From Halorubrum sp. BOL3-1 (lineage in GTDB: Archaea > Halobacteriota > Halobacteria > Halobacteriales > Haloferacaceae), in assembly GCF_004114375.1 (NCBI RefSeq), contig NZ_CP034692.1, forward strand, positions 372,001 through 436,000: 64,000 bases of DNA, given 5' to 3'. Shown one piece after another: positions 9,731-17,972 of this stretch (within the stretch, counting starts at the first letter, position 1; every line of letters starts with the position of its first letter). The notes beneath the pieces are model-generated. The model made no database searches. It was not told the origin of the DNA and saw only the letters and a program-made list of their open reading frames with translations. Position numbers and translations under genes: made by a program.

Positions 9731-11221
9731 ATGCGATTCGACCGCTCCGACGGCGTCTTCTGTCACGTCACCTCGCTGCCGGGGGCGTACGGGATCGGTG
9801 ACCTCGGCGGGGGCGCGCGCGAGTTCCTCTCGTTCCTAGGCGACGCCGACGTCGACCACTGGCAGATCTGTCCGATCGGGCCGACGCTGTCGGTCGCCGG
9901 AGAGTCGCCGTACCAGTCGCCGTCGGCGTTCGCCGGCAACCCCCTCCTGGTCGACCTCGACGGCCTCGTCGACGACGGCTGGCTCGACGAGGGGGACCTG
10001 CGACCGGTGCCCGAGTTCCCGGTCGACCGCGTCGACTACGACGCGGTCCGCGAGTACAAGCTCCCGCTGTTGCGGACCGCCTTCGACCGGTTCGAGGAGC
10101 GAGCGACCGAGGAGGACCGCGCCGCGCTCGACGCGTTCGTCGACGACGAGCCGTGGCTCGCGGACTACGCGCTGTTCCGGGCGGTCTCGGACGCGCGGCC
10201 GGAGGACGTCTGGACCGAGTGGCCCGCGCCGCTGCGGACCCGCGATCCCGAGGCGCTCTCGGGGGCGCGCGAGGACCACGCCCGAGAGGTCCGGTTCCGC
10301 GAGTTCGTCCAGTGGACGTTCGACCGCCAGTGGCGCGACCTGCGTGCGGTCGCCACCGAAGAGGGGGTGTCGATCGTCGGCGACGTGCCGATCTACGTCG
10401 CGCTCGACTCCGCCGACGTGTGGGCGAACCCGGAGGCGTTCCAGTTGGACGAAGGGAACCGGCCGACCGTCGTCGCGGGCGTTCCGCCGAACCCGGGAGA
10501 CGACGGCCAGCGCTGGGGGAACCCGGTGTACGACTGGGAACGGCTCTCCGAGTCCGGGTACGACTGGTGGCTCGACCGGTTCCGCCGGCTGTTCGAGCTC
10601 GCGGACGTGGCGCGGCTCGACCACTTTCTCGGGTTCGTGACGTACTGGGCGATCCCCGAAGACAGTGACGACCCGGCGGACGGCGAGTGGCGCGAGGGAC
10701 CGGGCCGCGACCTCTTCGAGACGGTCGAGCGGGAGCTGGGCGAGGCCCCCTTCATCGCGGAGGACCTCGGCTTCGAGGAGCCGGCGATGGACGAGCTGAT
10801 GGCCGAGTTCGGGTTTCCCGGAATGCGCGTCCCGCAGTACGCCGACTGGTGCGCGGAGGGTAACGAGTACCAGCCGATGCACTACTCCGAGGGGGTCGTC
10901 GGCTACACCTCGACGCACGACACGGACACGTGGGCCGGCTACTTCGACGACCTCCCGGCCGAACAGCGCGACTGCTTCCGGTACAACGTCGGCGCCGGTC
11001 CCGACGAGCCGGTCGAGTGGGCGATCGTCGACGAGGTGTGGGCCTCGGACGCGATCCTCGCCGTGACGACGCTCCAGGACCTGCTCGGGCTGGGCAGCGA
11101 GGCGCGGTTCAACGAGCCGGGCACGCTGGCGGGCAACTGGGAGTGGCGCGTCACGCGGGAGGCGCTCGACGACGCGATCGCGGACCGGCTGTGGGAGCTG
11201 GCGGGCGACCACGTGCGGTAA
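9731..11221 (+). CDS. malQ: 4-alpha-glucanotransferase (amylomaltase, GH77)
   Basis: A 496-residue enzyme that transfers maltooligosaccharide segments between glucan chains in the cytoplasm. GH77 hallmarks are clear: SPYQSPSAFAGNPLL near the N-terminus, GDVPIYVALDSADVWANP, the 250s-loop region GVPPNPGDDGQRWGNPVYDW, nucleophile D297 in ARLDHFLGF, acid E344 in FIAEDLGF, and D397 in STHDTDTW. The length matches bacterial amylomaltases. The ATG at 9731 follows a 49-base gap from the upstream hydrolase. It completes a block (glucoamylase, amylase, glucosidase, glucanotransferase) able to convert glycogen-like polymers to glucose. Confidence 0.97.
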   Translation: MRFDRSDGVFCHVTSLPGAYGIGDLGGGAREFLSFLGDADVDHWQICPIGPTLSVAGESPYQSPSAFAGNPLLVDLDGLVDDGWLDEGDLRPVPEFPVDRVDYDAVREYKLPLLRTAFDRFEERATEEDRAALDAFVDDEPWLADYALFRAVSDARPEDVWTEWPAPLRTRDPEALSGAREDHAREVRFREFVQWTFDRQWRDLRAVATEEGVSIVGDVPIYVALDSADVWANPEAFQLDEGNRPTVVAGVPPNPGDDGQRWGNPVYDWERLSESGYDWWLDRFRRLFELADVARLDHFLGFVTYWAIPEDSDDPADGEWREGPGRDLFETVERELGEAPFIAEDLGFEEPAMDELMAEFGFPGMRVPQYADWCAEGNEYQPMHYSEGVVGYTSTHDTDTWAGYFDDLPAEQRDCFRYNVGAGPDEPVEWAIVDEVWASDAILAVTTLQDLLGLGSEARFNEPGTLAGNWEWRVTREALDDAIADRLWELAGDHVR

Positions 11222-11225
11222 GCCC

Positions 11226-12254
11226 GTGGTCGGACTCCTCTCCGACGCGCCGGTCGTTCACCTCGCCGTGATCGCCGCCGCGACCGGTTTCATTTGGCTC
11301 GGAAGCGGGTGGTTAGAGGAGGCCGCGGAGACGCTCTCCGGGTACTACGGGCTTCCCGCGGTAGTTCAGGGATCGGTCGTCGTCGCGGTGGGATCGAGCT
11401 TCCCGGAGCTGGTGAGCGTACTCGTCACCGCCCTCACGGGCGTCTTCGAAATGGGCGTGGGCGCGCTCGTCGGCTCGGCCATCTTCAACGTCCTCGTGAT
11501 CCCCGCGGTCGCGGGTATCGGGGGCGAGGGGGAACTGGAAGCGAACCGGACGATCGTGTACAAGGAGGCCCAGTTCTACATGCTCGCGGTCTCGGCGCTG
11601 GTCGTGACGTTCGCGCTCGCGGTCATCTACTACCCGGTCTCGTCGGACCCGATCGTCGGGACGATGCCCCGTTCGCTCGCCGTCATCCCGCTCGCGCTGT
11701 ACGGTCTCTACCTCTTCATCCAGTATCAGGACGTCGACGACGCGGAGGTGGCTCGGGTCCGGGACGGGGTCGACATCGGTCGGGAGTGGGCGAAGCTGGC
11801 GGCCGGGCTCGGGCTCATCGTCGTCACCGTCGAGCGGCTCGTCGCGTCGGTCGAGTCGCTCGGCGTCGCGTTCGGGATCCCGGAGTTCCTCGCCGGCGTC
11901 ACGATCGTCGCGGCCGCGACGAGCCTCCCGGACGCGCTCGTGAGCGTTCGGACCGCGCGCGAGAACCGCGGCGCGACGAGCCTCGGGAACGTCCTCGGGT
12001 CGAACACCTTCGACCTGCTCGTCGCGATCCCGCTCGGCGTCCTGATCGTCGGCGAGGTCGCTGTCAACTTCTCGACGGCGGTGCCGATGCTCGGCGTCTT
12101 GACCGTCGCGACGGTCCTGCTGTTCGTGACGCTGCGGACGGACCTCGCGCTGGAGCGGCGCGAGTCGTACGCGCTGCTCGCGGCCTACGGCCTGTTCGTC
12201 GCGTGGGTCGTCGCCGAGACGGTCGGAGCGACGCAGGCGCTCAAGGGGGTGTGA
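11226..12254 (+). CDS. Calcium/cation antiporter (CaCA family, YrbG-like)
   Basis: A 342-residue integral membrane protein with about ten hydrophobic helices and the two inverted alpha repeats of Na+/Ca2+ exchangers: VAVGSSFPELVSV with GSAIFNVLVIPA in the first half, and AAATSLPDALVSV with GNVLGSNTFDLLVAIP in the second. The acidic residue of each repeat (E in FPELVS, D in LPDALVS) binds the cation. It would export Ca2+ or another cation using a Na+ or H+ gradient. The start is a GTG four bases after the malQ stop, so it is translated as part of that transcript, although no functional link to glucan metabolism is evident. Confidence 0.9.
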   Translation: MVGLLSDAPVVHLAVIAAATGFIWLGSGWLEEAAETLSGYYGLPAVVQGSVVVAVGSSFPELVSVLVTALTGVFEMGVGALVGSAIFNVLVIPAVAGIGGEGELEANRTIVYKEAQFYMLAVSALVVTFALAVIYYPVSSDPIVGTMPRSLAVIPLALYGLYLFIQYQDVDDAEVARVRDGVDIGREWAKLAAGLGLIVVTVERLVASVESLGVAFGIPEFLAGVTIVAAATSLPDALVSVRTARENRGATSLGNVLGSNTFDLLVAIPLGVLIVGEVAVNFSTAVPMLGVLTVATVLLFVTLRTDLALERRESYALLAAYGLFVAWVVAETVGATQALKGV

Positions 12255-12276
12255 GCGGCCGACGGGCCGGAACTCT

Positions 12277-12489
12277 TCAGTAGGAGCTCCGCCCGATGAT
12301 GAGGTACAGCAGGATACCGAGGATCGGTGCGAAGAACACGACGAGCGCCCAGAGGACGGGCGGGTGTTCGCTGCGGTCCTGCGCGTCGGAGTACGTCCAT
12401 ACGATCATCAATAGGTGAGCCACGAGGAACGCGAGGCTGATCAGGAGCGCGATTCCCGCGGCCGCGCCTTGGAGGAGTAGCGGGGACAT
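12277..12489 (-). CDS. Small two-helix membrane protein (PLDc_N-like)
   Basis: A 70-residue protein with two transmembrane helices joined by a charged segment WTYSDAQDRSEHPPVLW. The pattern (first helix, W-Y/DA motif, then WALVVFFAPILGILLYLIIGR) resembles the phospholipase D nuclease N-terminal domain that occurs as a stand-alone protein in many archaea and Gram-positives. No catalytic domain follows. The function is unknown. It converges on the antiporter gene and diverges from the next small membrane gene. Confidence 0.72.
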   Translation of the reverse strand: MSPLLLQGAAAGIALLISLAFLVAHLLMIVWTYSDAQDRSEHPPVLWALVVFFAPILGILLYLIIGRSSY

Positions 12490-12584
12490 GTCGGTCGACA
12501 GCAGAACGGCCGCGGACAGATGTCTTCGGGATCGCTCGCGGCGCTCGACAAAACCGATATTCGCGTGTAGTGTAAACGTTCCAC

Positions 12585-12917
12585 ATGAACAACGCGGTGC
12601 GCGCGGTCGGCGCCGGGATCGAGTGTCTCGGGGGTCTCACCCTGCTCGCGCTGTCGCGGGTCGTCGACAGCGAGGCACGAGCCGGTCCGTTCGCGGTCGG
12701 ATTCGCGACCGGTTACTGCTACCGTCACGCGCGGACGGTCGCCGGTTGTCGGCGGTTTCGGGGCGGTCCGGGACGGAGCCTCGGCGTGGCGCTGGCGTGG
12801 GCGGCGCTCGGCGTCGCGGTCGGTCGCTCCGTCGACGAGCCGGCGGCGACTCGCTCGTTCGGGGCCGGACTCGGGCTGGGATCGGCCGCCTACTGGCTCG
12901 CGCGGCGCGGAGAGTGA
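12585..12917 (+). CDS. Small hypothetical membrane protein
   Basis: A 110-residue protein, rich in Gly, Ala and Arg, with three to four weakly hydrophobic segments (GGLTLLALSRVV, GVALAWAALGVAVG, FGAGLGLGSAAYWLA). No known family is recognised. It is divergent from the two-helix membrane gene with 95 bases between them; a weak AT-richer element lies about 30 nt upstream of the ATG. Codon use is like its neighbours, which supports it being real. Confidence 0.6.
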   Translation: MNNAVRAVGAGIECLGGLTLLALSRVVDSEARAGPFAVGFATGYCYRHARTVAGCRRFRGGPGRSLGVALAWAALGVAVGRSVDEPAATRSFGAGLGLGSAAYWLARRGE

Positions 12918-13017
12918 CCGGGCCGACACGAGGGCGACCGAGCCGACACGGAAGCCGCCGCCCCGACGCGCCCGCCGCAGACCGAACCGTTTTGATCCCG
13001 CGGTGCCCGGCTTAGGT

Positions 13018-14328
13018 ATGAACCTCCCAATCGACGCGGACCGGCTCCGCGCGGACATCGAGGCGAACGCGGCGTTCGGTCGGGTCGAGACGGACGACCC
13101 GGAGGCGAACGCGCGAACGAACCGGACCGGCACCGAGGCGAATCGACGGGCGAGAGAGCGGCTGGTCGACCGCCTCCGCGAGGCCGACCTCGACGTCGCG
13201 GTCGACGCGGTCGGGAACGTCCTCGGGACGTGGACCCCGGAGAGCGCCGACCCGGACGCGGCGCCGGTCGTCTCGGGGAGCCATCTCGACAGCGTCCCCG
13301 AGGGCGGGATCTTCGACGGCCCCCTCGGAGTGTACGCCGCGCTGGAGGCGGTGCGCGCGATGCGCGGCGACGGGTTCGAACCCGACCGGCCGGTCGGCGT
13401 CGTCAGCTTCACCGAGGAGGAGGGCGGTACCTTCGGGAACGGACTGCTCGGCTCGACGGTCGCGACGGGCGAGCTGGCGCTCGACGAAGCGCTCGCGCTG
13501 ACGAACGACGACGGGGAGACGCTCGACGAGGCGCTCGACCGGATCGGCTACCGCGGGGGCGACGGGGTTGACGCCGCTACGCCGACCGACGCGGACGGCG
13601 CGGCGACGACGCTCGATCCCGCGTCGTGGGACGCCTTCTACGAGCTCCACGTCGAGCAGGACACGAAGCTGGAGGACGCGGGCGCGACCGCCGGCGTCGT
13701 GACGACGATCACCGGGATCACCCACTGCGCGGCGACGATAGACGGAGAGGCGAACCACGCGGGCGCGACCGCGATGGGCGACCGCACCGACGCGCTCGCG
13801 GCCGCGAGCGAGTTCGTCTTGAACGTCGAGGCGGCCGCGAACGAGGTCGTCGAGACCGCGTCGCCGTCGGCAGTCGGCACCGTCGGGTCACTATCGGTCG
13901 AGCCGAACGCGACGAACGTCGTGCCCGGCCGGGTCGAGGCGGGCGTCGACGTCCGGGACGTCGAGACCGAGTCGATGGAGGCGATCGTCGATGCCGCGCG
14001 TGACTCCCTCGCTCGGCTGGAGCGCGAGCGCGGCGTCGAGACCGCGTTCGAGCGACCGTTCGACGTGGCGCCGACGCCGATGAGCGACCGCCTCCGCGAG
14101 GCCGCCCACGAGGCGGCGGACGCCGCCGGCCGCGAGGCGGTCGACCTCCACTCGGGCGCGGCTCACGACGCGATGCGAGTCGCGGGCGTCACCGACTCGT
14201 CGCTGCTTTTCGCCCCCTCGCGCGACGGGATCTCGCACAGCCCCCGCGAGTGGACCGACTGGGACGACTGCGCCGCGGCGACCGAGGTGCTCGCCGGGGC
14301 GCTCGCGCGCGTTGCGGTCGACGAGTGA
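13018..14328 (+). CDS. Zn-dependent M20 amidohydrolase (N-carbamoyl-L-amino-acid hydrolase / allantoate amidohydrolase type)
   Basis: A 436-residue metallohydrolase cleaving a carbamoyl or ureido amide. Metal-site motifs are in order: GSHLDSVPEGGIFDGPLG (metal His and bridging Asp), SFTEEEGGTFGNG (Glu pair), YELHVEQDTKLE (HVEQ typical of the AmaB/AllC/beta-ureidopropionase group), and HSGAAHDAM near the C-terminus. The central lid domain includes GEANHAGATAMGDRTDA. The ATG at 13018 aligns with family N-termini; a slightly earlier in-frame ATG exists but follows the candidate promoter too closely. Which of hydantoin, allantoate or pyrimidine catabolism it serves cannot be told, because no pathway partner is adjacent. 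Confidence 0.9.
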   Translation: MNLPIDADRLRADIEANAAFGRVETDDPEANARTNRTGTEANRRARERLVDRLREADLDVAVDAVGNVLGTWTPESADPDAAPVVSGSHLDSVPEGGIFDGPLGVYAALEAVRAMRGDGFEPDRPVGVVSFTEEEGGTFGNGLLGSTVATGELALDEALALTNDDGETLDEALDRIGYRGGDGVDAATPTDADGAATTLDPASWDAFYELHVEQDTKLEDAGATAGVVTTITGITHCAATIDGEANHAGATAMGDRTDALAAASEFVLNVEAAANEVVETASPSAVGTVGSLSVEPNATNVVPGRVEAGVDVRDVETESMEAIVDAARDSLARLERERGVETAFERPFDVAPTPMSDRLREAAHEAADAAGREAVDLHSGAAHDAMRVAGVTDSSLLFAPSRDGISHSPREWTDWDDCAAATEVLAGALARVAVDE

Positions 14329-14365
14329 CGGGGCGCGACCGGGTCCGGCAGCGGATTGCCTGGCG

Positions 14366-15049
14366 GTGTTAAGCTAAGCATGATTCCACCAGACGGCGTC
14401 GGCTCGCAACCACGTTTCCGCGGTCGGCGGATCGACGTTGCTGAAACAGTTCGAGAACGAAGGAGTACGCCGTTGTACCTCTCGAAAGACACGTTCAATC
14501 TGGTTTCGATATCCACGGATTTCGACGCGGTACTCAAGGCCTTTTCTCCGGAGCGCACCGGCGAGGTCGGCGGGCATCGTCGACGAGAAACACGGCGTCG
14601 GGGACGTCGTGTTTCTCAAGTACCTCCGTGAGAAGTTCTCGGTCGGTCGGGGTCGTATACGTCGGAAACAGCCGCGTATGGAGGATTCCGTTCATTTCTG
14701 GATCGACGGCAGCGTACAGCTGGTATTCTCCGTCGTTGGTGCGGATCGACTTTTGATCAATCGCAACGCGATCCGGGCTCTCACCGACAGCTGGCTGTAA
14801 ATCAGCCTTTTGAACCCAGTTATGAACCGCTGTTCGGCTCCGCCCGACACTCAGATCCTCAAGGAGAATATCTGTATTCGAAAGTGATGATGCTGCGAGG
14901 TGGTATCGAATAGGATTTTCAATGACCTCGCGAGGTGCCCGCTCTCGCTCCACAGACCCCAAGACAATCCACTCGATAGAATCGTTGAGGCGGTTGTATT
15001 CGGACATAGGGCATTCGAACTACCGACAGCCTATTCTTTAATTTAACAC
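14366..15049 (-). mobile_element. Degenerate IS6-type insertion sequence
   Basis: A 684-bp segment bounded by the inverted heptamer GTGTTAA (14366-14372) and TTAACAC (15043-15049), with partial similarity continuing inwards, encloses a frameshifted transposase. Size and terminal repeats fit short haloarchaeal IS6-family elements of about 0.7 kb. The 8 bases flanking each end are not the same, so no target duplication is visible. GC content is lower than in the neighbouring genes, as expected for an acquired element. Confidence 0.68.
14374..15007 (-). pseudogene. IS6-family transposase, frameshifted
   Basis: The first frame (from ATG at 15007) reads MSEYNRLNDSIEWIVLGSVE, then VHNWVQKADLQPAVGESPDRVAID, QLYAAVDPEMNGILHT and DAVFLVDDA, which are hallmarks of the haloarchaeal IS6-type DDE transposase. 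It is cut off by a shift near 14575-14585. The reading then continues in another frame as GALRRKGLEYRVEIRGYRNQIERVF and VQRRTPSFSNCFSNVDP to a stop at 14374. One extra base (or two missing) inside GATGCCCGCCGAC accounts for it. The catalytic DDE set is thereby split, so the gene is presumed inactive unless frameshifting rescues it. Confidence 0.85.
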
Positions 15050-15122
15050 GACGGCCAGTTCGTTTAATATGACGGCCGGTCCGCCACCCACGTTTTTAAC
15101 GCGGCCCGCTGTAGGCGGATAC

Positions 15123-15302
15123 ATGGTCGACGCGTTCGTCAGATTAGTTTGTCCGGAGTGCGGCAAAGAGTGGGAGGACAATCCGGCCGAGCTTCAGGAG
15201 CTTCGGTCCAACTTCAGCTGTTCGGCGTGCCACGCGACGCGACGACTGACCGAGTTCATGCGGACGGAACGCGACCTCGAGGCCGTCAAGCAGTTTCAGT
15301 AA
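15123..15302 (+). CDS. Small zinc-ribbon protein
   Basis: A 59-residue protein with two Cys pairs, CPECGKEW and CSACHATRR, spaced as a zinc ribbon. Small CxxC proteins of this kind are common in haloarchaea and often regulatory; the specific function is unknown. A TATA-like GTTTTTAAC lies about 28 nt before the ATG at 15123, supporting this start rather than an upstream in-frame ATG inside the promoter. It stands just outside the right edge of the IS6 remnant. Confidence 0.8.
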   Translation: MVDAFVRLVCPECGKEWEDNPAELQELRSNFSCSACHATRRLTEFMRTERDLEAVKQFQ

Positions 15303-15583
15303 CCGGCTGAGAGGCGTCACGTCCCGAACCGTTCGGTACGGTAGTGTGGGTCCGGCGGCGTCGGCCTCGCGCCCGTCGGTCCCGTGCGTGCGGTTGAGTC
15401 CGCCGGGGTGCCCGTCACCCGCAATCGCCTCGGTTCGCCGGAGCCACAGATATCCGCAAAACGATCCTGAACGATTAATCGAGAACCCTCTTCTCCGCCC
15501 CGCTACTCGCGAAATACGGCCATACCATGGTAACACGACTCAAGATAATAATATATACCTCCAGTAGCAAAGGATTGGTACTC
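15303..15583. promoter_or_regulatory. Intergenic stretch with promoter of the UPF0058 gene
   Basis: No coding region is convincing here; a short open frame at 15346-15567 has no family features. The last 40 bases contain ATAATATATACC (15547-15558), an unusually AT-rich TATA box whose centre is about 30 nt from the next ATG. The remainder (15303-15530) is ordinary GC-rich spacer. Confidence 0.6.
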
Positions 15584-15817
15584 ATGAAGAAGCAGGAACT
15601 CATCCATCTTCACGGTCTCCTCGCAGAGGTACGAAAACAGTGCGAGTTCTGGGACGACGACGTCGACCTCGAGGCGTACGAAGAACTGGGCGTCAAACCG
15701 ACATCGATTCACAAGTCGAAGACCGACCACAAGGCAGCCGTTTTCAAGCTGACTGAGGGAATCACCGAGCCGATGGAGTCGTCCGAATCGGAGCCGCTGG
15801 CCCCGACCGCCGACTGA
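15584..15817 (+). CDS. UPF0058 family protein
   Basis: A 77-residue acidic protein (MKKQELIHLHGLLAEVRKQC) matching the short archaeal UPF0058 family, whose function is unknown. The ATG at 15584 is chosen because it follows the strong TATA box by about 30 nt, and because the family starts with MKKQELIHLH; an in-frame ATG at 15527 precedes the TATA box and is excluded. It is monocistronic by context. Confidence 0.85.
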   Translation: MKKQELIHLHGLLAEVRKQCEFWDDDVDLEAYEELGVKPTSIHKSKTDHKAAVFKLTEGITEPMESSESEPLAPTAD

Positions 15818-15932
15818 CACTTACTGCGCCGCTCCTCGCGACCGTTCTGACCGCCGACACAGCGCAGCGACCGCCTTCCGATTGTCGGGAGTTCTGTCGG
15901 CCGGCACGAACCGAGGCGACGCCGACCGGCGC

Positions 15933-16352
15933 TCAGTCGCCGGCGTTTCCCGCGTCGTCGCCCGATGCCGACTCTCCCCGATCGGTCTCGGTTTCGTTGG
16001 CGCGGTCGCTCTCCTCGGGATCGATCTCGGTGACCGACAGCACCTTCAGGGGGATGTTCCGGAGGCGCTTTCCGATCTCCTTGCGCGCGACGCGGCTAGC
16101 GTGTTCGTCGCGATCGACGTTGAACACGTCCATCTGAAGCTCCAAGGCGACGAGCGCCTCGTCGGCCGCGACGAACGCCGGGTCGAGCTGCTCTCCACCG
16201 GGCGACGTCCGCGTTCCAGCGTCTATCTCGACGTAGTTGAGATCCGGGTTGAGCATCTCGCCGGTCTTCGAGATGGCGATCCGGACCGCCTCGTCGACGG
16301 TCGCCACGTCGTACACCGGAACCGCCGCCTCGACGACGACTCGACAGTCCAT
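15933..16352 (-). CDS. DUF555 / UPF0212 family protein
   Basis: A 139-residue protein beginning MDCRVVVEAAVPVYDVATVDEAV, typical of the archaeal DUF555 family, followed by LNYVEIDAG and VALELQMDVFNVDRDEHASRVARKEIG. The C-terminal 30 residues are a Glu/Asp/Ser-rich halophilic tail. The ATG at 16352 fits the family start; the frame extends 11 codons upstream without support. The role is unknown. It lies 63 bases downstream of ogg on the same strand and may share its transcript. Confidence 0.82.
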   Translation of the reverse strand: MDCRVVVEAAVPVYDVATVDEAVRIAISKTGEMLNPDLNYVEIDAGTRTSPGGEQLDPAFVAADEALVALELQMDVFNVDRDEHASRVARKEIGKRLRNIPLKVLSVTEIDPEESDRANETETDRGESASGDDAGNAGD

Positions 16353-16415
16353 CACACGCGGCAGTATCACGCGAACGAGTATCAAACTTCGGCCGCGGCC
16401 GACTCGCGGAGGCCT

Positions 16416-17342
16416 TCACTCGCCGCCGGCGCGGAGGTAGTAGAACACGTACGTCTGCGCGTAGCCGGCGAACCCGCCGCCGAACCGCTCGCGGATCGCC
16501 CGGGACGTCGCCGCGTAGCTCCCGCGGTCGCAGTCGGGGTAGTACTCCTCGACGGTGGTGCGGATCCAGGTGTCCAACGGTACCGCTCCGAGGAACCCGA
16601 GCGAGAACAGCAACACGCAGTCTGCGACCTTGTCGCCAACGCCGACGAACCGCGTGAGCGACTCGCGGGCGTCCTCGTACGGTAAGTCGAGCGCCTCTCG
16701 CGGGTCGGCTTCCCCGCTCGCGACCATCTCGGCGGTGCGCTGGACGTACGGCGCGCGGTAGCCTAAAGAGAGGTCGCGGAGTTCGTCTTCCGTTCGCGCG
16801 GCCAACTGCTCGGGCGTCGGGAACGCACTGTACGTCTCGTCACCGAGCGCGACCGCGTCGCCGTACGTCTCCCGAAGCCGCCGCTGCATCCCGTGGACGC
16901 GGGCGACGCGCATCTGTGCCGAGCAGATAAATGATATCAGGCAGGGAAACGCCGGATCGCGGGTCAGCCGCATCCCCTCGTAGGCGTCGTACGCGCGCTC
17001 CAAGAGGGGGAGATCCGACGTGGCGTCGTAGATTGCGTCGAGGTCGTCGTCGAGCCGGAGCAGGTATGTCAACAGCGGCTCGGCGTCGGCCGACGCCTCC
17101 CAACGAAGCGTTCCGTCGTGGACGCCGCCCTCCTGGCGAACCCGGACCGCGACGCGCTCGTCCGTCAGCCCGGGAATCGGGTCGACAACGGTCTCGTACC
17201 ACGCGTCGCCCCCGTGGGCGTGAAGTTCGTCGTACATCTCGCCGTCCGCGCGGTTCCAGAGGTAGCTCTGCCCGCTCTCGAGGGTCGCCTGAAGATCGAA
17301 CGATCCGGCCAAGTCGTCGACGTCGATCGCCCCGCGTTCCAT
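16416..17342 (-). CDS. ogg: 8-oxoguanine DNA glycosylase / AP lyase
   Basis: A 308-residue base-excision repair enzyme that removes 8-oxoguanine opposite cytosine. The N-terminal domain (FDLQATLESGQSYLW) carries the OGG1 QSxxW signature. The HhH-GPD segment reads LTRFVGVGDKVADCVLLFSLG with the catalytic Lys K238, and AVPLDTWIRTTVEEYYP with catalytic Asp D257. The length is that of the OGG1 type rather than the shorter AGOG or Ogg2 types. It is divergent from the SRPBCC gene, with 92 bases between the starts. Confidence 0.93.
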   Translation of the reverse strand: MERGAIDVDDLAGSFDLQATLESGQSYLWNRADGEMYDELHAHGGDAWYETVVDPIPGLTDERVAVRVRQEGGVHDGTLRWEASADAEPLLTYLLRLDDDLDAIYDATSDLPLLERAYDAYEGMRLTRDPAFPCLISFICSAQMRVARVHGMQRRLRETYGDAVALGDETYSAFPTPEQLAARTEDELRDLSLGYRAPYVQRTAEMVASGEADPREALDLPYEDARESLTRFVGVGDKVADCVLLFSLGFLGAVPLDTWIRTTVEEYYPDCDRGSYAATSRAIRERFGGGFAGYAQTYVFYYLRAGGE

Positions 17343-17434
17343 CGTCTTCAGCTAGGGCGCGCGCGGACAAGCAGGTTTCGGTCCCGGACCGCCGCCGAAG
17401 ACGGCTTTTTGTTCGCACGACCTGTACCACGAGT

Positions 17435-17935
17435 ATGCCGACGTACAGGCGGACGACTCGGGTGCCGGCCCCGATCGAAGACGTGTGGGTGTTTCACTCC
17501 ACGGTTGACGGACTGCGAGAACTCACCCCCGACTGGATGCGCCTCCGCATCGGCGAGGTCGAGGGACCGAACGGTTCACCCGATCCCGAGGTCCTCGTCG
17601 CCGGGTCGACGATCGAAATGTCGCTCAGACCGTTCGGGGTCGGACCGCGACAGCGGTGGACTTCGCGGATCGTCGAGCGCGATCCCGAAGGGACCACGTC
17701 GCCCGATCGCTCTGCCCGGTTCGTCGACGAGATGGAAGGCGGTCCGTTCCGACGCTGGGAGCACACGCACGCGTTCTACGCCGACGGCGACGAGACTCTA
17801 CTCGTCGACACGGTCGCCTATCGGCTGCCGCTCGGACCGCTCGGTGACGTCGCCGGGCCGCCGGCGAAGATCGGGTTCGAAGGGATGTTCCGCGACCGAC
17901 ACCGGCGGACGATCGAACGGTTCTCAGAGAACTGA
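17435..17935 (+). CDS. SRPBCC (START-like) domain protein
   Basis: A 166-residue single-domain protein: MPTYRRTTRVPAPIEDVWVFHST opens as a cyclase/dehydrase-type helix-grip fold, followed by VAGSTIEMSLRPFGVGPRQRW and a long C-terminal helix (FEGMFRDRHRRTIERF). Such proteins bind hydrophobic ligands; the ligand here is unknown. A TATA-like GCTTTTTG lies about 28 nt upstream of the ATG at 17435. Confidence 0.85.
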   Translation: MPTYRRTTRVPAPIEDVWVFHSTVDGLRELTPDWMRLRIGEVEGPNGSPDPEVLVAGSTIEMSLRPFGVGPRQRWTSRIVERDPEGTTSPDRSARFVDEMEGGPFRRWEHTHAFYADGDETLLVDTVAYRLPLGPLGDVAGPPAKIGFEGMFRDRHRRTIERFSEN

Positions 17936-17972
17936 ACGCCCTGCGTCGGCCGGAACCGCGGAACGAAACGCC

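Noticed and set aside
14366-15049. Intact, mobile IS6 element
   Set aside because: The transposase is frameshifted and no target duplication flanks the ends.
15346-15567. 73-codon plus-strand frame
   Set aside because: Lies over the TATA box of the UPF0058 gene and lacks halophile-type composition.
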